In this document: piece after piece, positions 57,921 to 64,000 of the stretch
Layout: every line of letters begins with the position of its first letter
Numbering within the stretch: position 1 is the stretch's first letter
Origin: Tridacna crocea
Taxonomy: Eukaryota > Mollusca > Bivalvia > Cardiida > Cardiidae
Assembly (NCBI GenBank): GCA_943736015.1
Contig: OX031072.1
Coordinates: forward strand, 382,001-446,000
DNA: 64,000 bases
Direction of reading: 5' to 3'
Made by a program: the position numbers and the translations under genes
The notes under the pieces: generated by a model
The model's database searches: none
What the model was told of the DNA's origin: nothing
Seen by the model: only the letters and a program-made list of their open reading frames with translations

Positions 57921-59238
57921 TCTTGATCATTTCTGAGTTGTTTTCATCTGTGATGGTTTTATATGGAAAACGACTCATCCCATCAGCATCTGCATTATTC
58001 ACTCCTGATCGGTAATGTATGTCGAAGGAGTACTGTCCAAGAGCTGAAGCCCATCTTTGACCAGTTGCATCCAGCTTGGCTGTGGAAAGGATATGCGTAA
58101 GCGGGTTGTTATCTGTGAGCACGGTAAAATGATTTACCGCTAGATAATCACCGAATTTCTCTGTTATGGCCCATTTGAGAGCTAAGAACTCTAGCTTGTA
58201 CGCGCTGTACTTCTGCTCAGCTTTGTTTAAAGCACGGCTTGCAAAAGCAATAACTCGCTTCTTTCCCTCTTGTGTCTGGTATAGGACAGCTCCAAGTGCC
58301 TTGGCAGAGGCGTCTGTATGTAATTCAAACGGTAAAGTGAAATCAGGGTAAGCCAGTATGGGTGGTGATGAGAGGAGTTCTTTAATGTGATCGAAGACTT
58401 CCTGTTCCGTATCTGTCCATCTCCACTCTACTGTCCTTTTCTTTTGGTTCTTTTTGGTAGAAGTCGGGGGGAGTAATTCTGAAAGAGGTTTGATGATTCT
58501 GCTGTAATCTTTAATAAATCTTCTGTAGTAACCTGCGAAAGCTAGGAAGGATCTAAGTTCATCAGGGTTACTTGGTTCAGGCCAGTTTTGAACTTTCTCT
58601 ATTTTGGCTGGGTCAGTTTCTATCCCATTGCCACTAACGACATGTCCAAGGAAGTTGACTCTTGGCTTGAAGAAACAGCATTTCTCTGGTGCTAGTTTTA
58701 GGTTGGCATTTTCGAGTGTTGTAAGAATTAAATCCAGTCTTTCTAAATGTTGTTCAAATGAATCGCTGAATATAATCAAGTCATCAAGGTAGATCAAACA
58801 AATTTTCATATTGAGGTCTCCTAAAATTTCTTGCATAATTCTTTGGTATGTGGCTGGGCTGTTAGTCAACCCGAAAGGCATTTTGTTATATTCATAGAAT
58901 CCAATAGATCCGACAGTAAATGCTGTTCTTTCTTTATGAGCTTCCTCAACCTCTATTTGATGATATCCTGCTTTCATATCTATGGTGGTAAAGTACTTAG
59001 CTCCATGTAAACAGTCAAAGATTTCTTCCATTCTGGGCAACGCAAACGAGTCTTTAACTGTGATGCTGTTGAGCTGCCTGTAATCCACACATAGCCTTAA
59101 CTTGCCATTCTTCTTCCTAACCAATACCACATTGGAAGTATGTTGATCCAATATATGTTGGTTTAATACACGTTGGGCGCCAATGTTGCCTGCTCTACTT
59201 ATAAAGTCTATGGTTAAGTACTTAAAGGGTTTCACCAT
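57865..59238 (-). CDS. Ty3/gypsy pol, reverse transcriptase and RNase H (5' truncated)
   Basis: 457 codons. The ATG lies inside the LTR: residues 1-23 are LTR and primer-site translation, and recognisable RT starts at about residue 36 (VVLVRKKNGKLRLCVDYRQL). Gag, protease and the first RT segment are missing. RT motifs: D87 (TTIDMKAGYHQ), MPFGLTNSPATYQ at 120-132, and the catalytic YLDD at 150-153. RNase H: D309 (LHTDAS), E350 (KLEFLAL), D376 (LTDNNPL) and D419 (NNADADGMSR). The frame ends at TGA 57865 just where the linker to integrase should continue in the other frame, so a 1-base lesion or a frameshift site is likely. It could not replicate without the lost parts. Confidence 0.9.
   Translation of the reverse strand: MVKPFKYLTIDFISRAGNIGAQRVLNQHILDQHTSNVVLVRKKNGKLRLCVDYRQLNSITVKDSFALPRMEEIFDCLHGAKYFTTIDMKAGYHQIEVEEAHKERTAFTVGSIGFYEYNKMPFGLTNSPATYQRIMQEILGDLNMKICLIYLDDLIIFSDSFEQHLERLDLILTTLENANLKLAPEKCCFFKPRVNFLGHVVSGNGIETDPAKIEKVQNWPEPSNPDELRSFLAFAGYYRRFIKDYSRIIKPLSELLPPTSTKKNQKKRTVEWRWTDTEQEVFDHIKELLSSPPILAYPDFTLPFELHTDASAKALGAVLYQTQEGKKRVIAFASRALNKAEQKYSAYKLEFLALKWAITEKFGDYLAVNHFTVLTDNNPLTHILSTAKLDATGQRWASALGQYSFDIHYRSGVNNADADGMSRFPYKTITDENNSEMIKIEDNSVKAICNLLYTSLH
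59170..59183 (-). other. Primer-binding site of the pol-bearing copy
   Basis: On the minus strand TGGCGCCCAACGTG follows the LTR end directly, then runs into RT sequence at about 59169. The deletion therefore removed everything from the primer site to inside RT. Confidence 0.82.
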
Positions 59239-59630
59239 ATACTGGTAGGCACGAGGTAAAAGTAGAACAGGAACAAAAAGGTTATAACTATCCTTTACTT
59301 CTGCATCTACTCGAGCATACGTATCAATTTGTGGAATTGTTACCGCTCATACAAAACAAGGCCTGTCAATCTCGCCACACCGTGAGTTGTCTGTTAAATG
59401 TTGTTAAGACCTATGAACCATTATTCTAACTTCAGCAACCGACAAAAATTGATTTTCTTTTTTAGACAAAGACGACTGTCTTGCTCGTCCTCCAAACTCG
59501 TATTGCACAGGAGGCACGTGAATATGACGTAAGGTTTGAAAGAGTCTAAACTAATAAAAAGGATTTTAATTGCACGAAAGGAATGAATGGTATCACACCA
59601 CTAAATTGATAAAAAGAGCACTCGGCTACA
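59184..59630 (-). mobile_element. 5' LTR of the pol-bearing element, 447 bp
   Basis: Complete TG...CA LTR in minus orientation, nearly identical to 53743-54189. Followed on the plus strand by CCAT (59631-59634). Confidence 0.9.
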
Positions 59631-59724
59631 CCATGATAGGCCAATTGCTGGACCATATTCAAAACATAGTCTTGAAATGCATACAGCATGAACAATCCAA
59701 AAATTTCATCATGTGTTAGAGGGT

Positions 59725-59806
59725 TAACCTATTATCATACAAATATATTCTTTAATATCCTTGCTGTTTGACAATTTGAAAAAGGAAGAAGTGCTGGCTG
59801 TAACCA
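59725..59806 (-). mobile_element. TTAA-MITE remnant
   Basis: GGGTTAACCTATTATCATAC and AAGTGCTGGCTGTAACCAGG are weak family traces. Confidence 0.35.
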
Positions 59807-59941
59807 GGAATCGTATATAAAATCCCTGTATATAAGATCCCTGTTGTAACTGCCTTCTATATGATAATTTCCATTAATGTATAACTTTAATTCAAGTGCC
59901 TTTTAACACTTAGTATGTTTGCTTTTGGTCACTGTTGGGCC

Positions 59942-60170
59942 TTTAATCCTTTATTACACAATGACAACTTTTAATGACCCTGAGGAAGAAGCTTTTGAAA
60001 ACATTGTGGAAAAAGGAGAAAATGCTGGTAACCAGCATTTTCTCCTTTTCCCACAAAGTTTTCTATCCTATCAAAGCAAAATTGTACCATTTCAGCTACT
60101 TTGAAATTGTTGTCTGCGTATGCTTTCAATTTGTTGAGGTCTAAAATTTTGCCATGTGGTAATGGGTTAA
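59942..60170 (-). mobile_element. TTAA-MITE family A
   Basis: TTAA at 59942-59945 and 60167-60170. Perfect apex; stem GAAAACATTGTGGAAAAAGG against CCTTTTCCCACAAAGTTTTC. Confidence 0.88.
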
Positions 60171-61695
60171 ACAGGGTGATATAATTAAAGGAAAAAGCAT
60201 TACATTTTTTCTGATGTAGAAACATTCTTTGGGAAAATGTTGGGTGGTTTCTTGAAACAAGTATAGATGTAGCACAATTGGTCATGTTCTAACATATTCT
60301 TTGTTGTATTACTTTGTTCAAGACAATACCACTTTGAGTTCAATATTGAATTTCGAAGACCATGACATTGTTTTGTATTTTGTGTAAAGCCAAAGGAAAT
60401 AAACCCAATTATAGTCAATTTTTCTCAGACAAATTATTTTTTTGGTAGCACCCTGATATGTAATTGGAAATAGCTTGTTAAGATACAATAGGTGAAGCCA
60501 TTGATTGTAGAAATACTAATTTTTGATCGAAAATAACTTCACTTGATCATAGCCGTATATTGGCACAATAACATAATTTATCTGCTGATCACCTGGTCCT
60601 GGGCTTTTTCTTTTCAAAACCAGTTCATCCCTTGGCTTGTTCATTCCATGATAAGGTGCTACTCCATTTGATAGGACATGAATATTTAATCATAGATCAA
60701 AATAATTGATTGTAATGTTAGAAATTGAATGTTAATGGCCAAAGATATTTCAAAATTATTGATTTCAGGTAACAACTTAATTTTGTTTGATATATTTACA
60801 TGGTTTGTTTTTCTATCCATCATGCATCCTACTTCAAGGGACTTTACTCCTGACTCTCCTAATGACAAAAGGGTGACCACCAATACACAAATAATCCTAG
60901 CTTTGTCACGAGTATTCGCCCTTCAACCAAAATTAAAAGGTATTCATTAGCATTGAAGGTTGACTTTCAAGCCAATATTTGAATACTATTTATCTTTTTC
61001 TTTCAAATTATTAATTCCATACAATGGTTTCCTTGAAAAATACCTCTGCAGCGTTCTCAACGCTTTGATTTAACATGGCACGCGCTGTTTTATAGGTAAC
61101 TCGTGCGCGGGAACAACTGTTTCCGCTTTAAATAGAAGAATTAGAAAATATGAAATCGGTATTTTTCATTGGTCGTAGCTATAAAATATCAAACCATAAT
61201 CCACCATTATTTATCGAAAAAAATACCGAAAAGCATAAAATAAATTATAATATTTTATATCTGAGTATCAAAAGGAACTTCATGTTGCAAATGAATCAAA
61301 CGCAGAACCAGTAGATCTATTCTTCGAAGAAATCGGGCCATGCTCTTTGAAAGCGAAAGGAAACGATTTCATGATAGTTTTTCTCCTTAACTTTTCTCTC
61401 AAGTTGCTATCTCCTCAGTCCACACTTACCGATCTAACAATTTAAATTACTTTTAAGGTTAATCACCGAAGGGTTACAATTTTCAATCGCATTCTTATCA
61501 GTAAGTGCGGGGTCAATCGGCGAGATAAGCCTTTGAAACAGAAATGAAAAATTAAAGGGGTATTTGCACGCATGTATCGTCATTACTGCTCATAAGACGA
61601 AACCAAGACGACATGCATTTTAAAATTTTCATCCCAGAGATACGATCTAAGTGACTGTGGTTTCATAATTCCATTGGTCTCCAGTGTATCAGCAA
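60171..61695. other. No confirmed gene
   Basis: AT-rich. A frame around 60815-60935 (+) ending FALQPKLK before GTATTC has a mildly protein-like composition but no convincing acceptor. A partial inverted relative of repeat R (ACCGAAAAGCATAAAATAAA) is near 61215-61250. Confidence 0.35.
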
Positions 61696-61698
61696 AGC

Positions 61699-61764
61699 AG
61701 ACAGTGTAGATTAAAGATCAGACTGCACGTTTTGTGGAGACTGGTCTTGAACTATACTGGCTGC
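61699..61764. repeat. Palindrome family D copy
   Basis: GACAGTGTAGATTAAAGATC then AGACTGCACG faces GACTGGTCTTGAACTATACTG. Confidence 0.72.
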
Positions 61765-63148
61765 AAAAGCAAACTATAGCCGTGAAAAGCGTTTTGAGGG
61801 TTAAAAATGGATGATCATAAATCGCGTTTTAAAACACAAAATTACCAGTGTAGATAAAGTGGTAAAATATAGTGTTTTTAAAAGCACAGATTTTTCCGAC
61901 GGTAATTTTGCTTAACTTACATCTACACATGTACCTATGAAAAATCTATTGGATTGAAAATTTCCCATTTCAACGAATTAAAAAAAAAACTAGAGCTGTC
62001 ACTGAATGTGACTTAATACACCCGTCAGCGCTTTGACAGAAACAGGCAATTACATGTACTAGTATTTTGTAAACGAACGGACACACAGAAACACACACAG
62101 ATAGACAGGCTGATTCCCGCATACCCTGAAAATATTCGTTTTGCGGAAAAAAAGACAATTGCTTTTCATTATTTTCAGTTTTTCTTTTCGTGCCATTTCT
62201 TTGTATCATGAACATTGTCGAGTTAGCATAATCTGCTTTAAAAATAAATCTTGACGAAACATTAAAATATTCAAAATTACGCATTTTCCAGGTGTGGGCT
62301 CTGAAGCTTTGTGGAGCTTATAGAAAGTTATCAGAAATAACAGTTTTCTGTACATGTGAGGTTTGTTTTAAGTCGTCTCTCTGAATACCAAAATCTGATC
62401 AGACCTCTACAACAGAGGTGAATTTTAAAGGCAGACTGGCATAGAATTTGTTGTCTAAATCCATTTTTCTTGCAACATTGTACTGATATACAGTCTGTTA
62501 CGTCATGGTTTTGTAAATAAAGCGAAATATAAAAAAAAAAACGAAGCAGTAAAATAGGCGTGGTTTACTTTTATATGACGAATTTCAGAAAAATATTTGT
62601 GAAATTAATCTGCTATGTCTGCAAATGACCCCTCAAATAATTGTAAGTTTTGAATAAGTAAATAAAGCTAAGCAGCAGAAAAAAAGAATAATTTCGCTAA
62701 AAAGGAGAAAGAAGACTGCTGGGCAAGATCATGCGACTTGAAAAAGCGACAAGAAGGCCAAATGACCGTCATGTAAAGCGATAATTATGAAGTTTCTACG
62801 CGGCGACTTTTTCACTTGTTTGTTTACATGTACCAAAATGTATTGAAATTAAAAACCGATAAACTACATGTATTTGAAATCATTGATGCTGGCCTCTCCT
62901 GGCTTCTTTTTTAAAGAAGTCAACTTGTTTACTTGTATCTGATTTTCTTTCATTATCTTACTTTAAACCAGTAGAACTTGGGTCGTTTCTCGAATAGAAA
63001 CTGCTCGAAACAAGCTACTTGTCCCTTGCATTTTTCCCCATCATATAAATGTATTAAACCTGTATTATTTCTCGATATTTCACATTTTAGGGGGATTTTT
63101 CAAAATTCAGTTGTGACAGATTGGCTCCAGACCGGTTACGGGGTTCAA
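61765..63148. other. No gene seen
   Basis: AT-rich DNA. The Cys-rich minus-strand frame at 61970-62284 includes translated ACACACAGAAACACACACAG repeat sequence and is not accepted. ACATGTAC-type words recur but no element ends were resolved. Confidence 0.4.
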
Positions 63149-63660
63149 ATCTTTACCAAACAACAAAATTTTAGACCAGTCCAAACTGAAGGTGCTAGCC
63201 AATAACACGCCGGCCGGGTAGCTTAGTGGAGGCTGTGGGTTAGGTACCCGATTGTTGCGAACTTTCTTTTCGGCAATTCATTTGCTTCTCACATCTGATG
63301 CATGTGAGAAAAGTAGCAGTGGCTTTGGAAAGAAAGTTGTGTCAGTACTGATGTGAGAAAGCCAGGAATCACATAGATGTTTCACTGAACGCCATGATAA
63401 TCATACCTAAGCTGTTAGAATGGCGTTTAACTCCCATGCAAACAAGACCAAACGGAACTAAAGCCAGCCCATGACAAGTATGCTGTGGTTTATATAAATG
63501 ATTTGTCTTCGAGTAATTTGTCTTCGAATGGGTAGAAAACATTGTGAGAAAAGAAGAAAATGCTGGTAACCAGCATTTTCTTCTTTTATCACATTGTTTT
63601 CATTAGTTCTCTCATTCATGACCGGGACTAAAACTCGGGACTGTTTAGGCTAAGGATTTA
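63149..63660 (+). mobile_element. TTAA-MITE family A split by a SINE
   Basis: The left end (CTTTACCAAACAACAAAATTT, 63149-63205) and the hairpin with right end (GGGTAGAAAACATTGTGAG from 63530, to about 63660) belong to one copy. The 63206-63510 SINE interrupts it where the GACGAC block should be. Confidence 0.7.
63206..63510 (+). mobile_element. tRNA-derived SINE
   Basis: The head GCCGGGTAGCTTAGTGGAGG is A-box-like. The body ends in CTGTTAGAATGGCGTTTAAC, a word typical of the 3' domain of many mollusc SINEs (established knowledge, exact family not assigned). Ends are placed by the interrupted MITE. The B box is weak, so it is old or truncated at the head. Confidence 0.6.
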
Positions 63661-63879
63661 GAAGGTGTTATTAATCAAGTGCCAAAGCGAGGGTGAATAT
63701 CTGGCAGTATAATTCAAGTCTCAATTGAAAGTTTAAACCGCTGGATTTAGTCGCTAAGCATTCTTTACACCTGCATACATGTAGATTTAAACTTTGTTCA
63801 TGGATGTTTAGGATAGCCAAGGTTAGTTAAAAAGTTCTAGCTATTTTTTAAAAATCGAATCATATATCTCTCTATGTAT

Positions 63880-63935
63880 TTTTTTTTGTGTGTGTGAGGG
63901 AGGCTGGGGGTGGGGGTGTGGTGGGGGATGGGGGT
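63880..63935. repeat. T-run and G-rich low complexity
   Basis: TTTTTTTTGTGTGTGTGAGGG followed by GGGGGTGGGGGTGTGGTGGGG. Confidence 0.8.
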
Positions 63936-64000
63936 TTCATCCTCTTGAAGCACAACACTTTCGAAAACCTTGTGACATCGTGACTGAAAGTGAATTATTC

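Noticed and set aside
61970-62284. Cys-rich minus-strand ORF
   Set aside because: Partly made of an ACACAC-type repeat, with no splice support and no recognisable domain.

Overview
The window looks like intron-rich, AT-rich nuclear DNA of a lophotrochozoan, most likely a bivalve mollusc (inference). The support is the coding style (short exons, long AT-rich introns), tRNA-derived SINEs, a pearl-like element with a triplicated 156-bp core, mariner remnants, a Ty3/gypsy element with a lysine-tRNA primer site, and a very large number of small palindromic elements. There is no bacterial-type operon, rRNA or CRISPR array.

Host genes. Two genes can be reconstructed exon by exon and lie tail to tail. 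(1) Plus strand, exons at 13723-13918, 16054-16659 and 17551-17629: the 3' part of a gene for a secreted-type protein with two complete six-cysteine Kazal domains joined by a Ser/Thr-rich linker holding three 22-residue repeats. (2) Minus strand, seven exons from 32154 down to 19689: a complete 305-residue S1-family serine protease with signal peptide, short propeptide, R|VIGG activation site and an intact His/Asp/Ser triad. All intron phases match and the coding length is 918 nt. The S1 pocket is not trypsin-like (Gly where trypsin has Asp189), C220 is missing and an extra Cys follows GWG. A candidate exon at 48800-48873 (+) and a candidate terminal exon at 2987-3283 (+) are weaker.

Mobile DNA fills the rest. 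About 70 copies or fragments of TTAA-flanked elements of about 228 bp are present (TTAACCCTTT... to ...AAAGGGTTAA, piggyBac-like target). Each has a central perfect or near-perfect hairpin of about 66 bp. Three families (A, B, C) share the outer hairpin but differ at apex and ends. They often sit end to end sharing one TTAA and crowd the protease exons to within 25-55 bp. A duplicated locus at 52.7-53.7 kb gives an empty/filled site pair that fixes the element ends. Other elements: a subterminal-palindrome transposon (5037-6648), three copies of a 0.5-kb repeat (7.6, 10.1 and 12.6 kb), a mariner relic (18551-19128), a pearl/Helitron-like element (19946-20577), two Harbinger-like elements with 3-bp target duplications (30472-31540 and 39421-40601), inverted-repeat elements (34.6-35.3 kb), a foldback element with minisatellite arms (45591-46717), SINEs (2086-2398, about 45944-46150 and about 63206-63510) and several small palindrome families.

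Retroelement block, 53743-59630: a defective Ty3/gypsy element on the minus strand. RT and RNase H lie in one frame and integrase in the next. Gag, protease and the RT amino end are deleted, so the primer-binding site runs straight into RT. It is embedded in a rearranged set of LTR copies. The outermost two 447-bp LTRs are in inverted orientation and are flanked by matching CCAT, which is not the normal direct-repeat layout.

The stretch 60171-63148 holds little recognisable beyond small repeats. Coordinates of degenerate repeats are approximate, since no alignment could be run.
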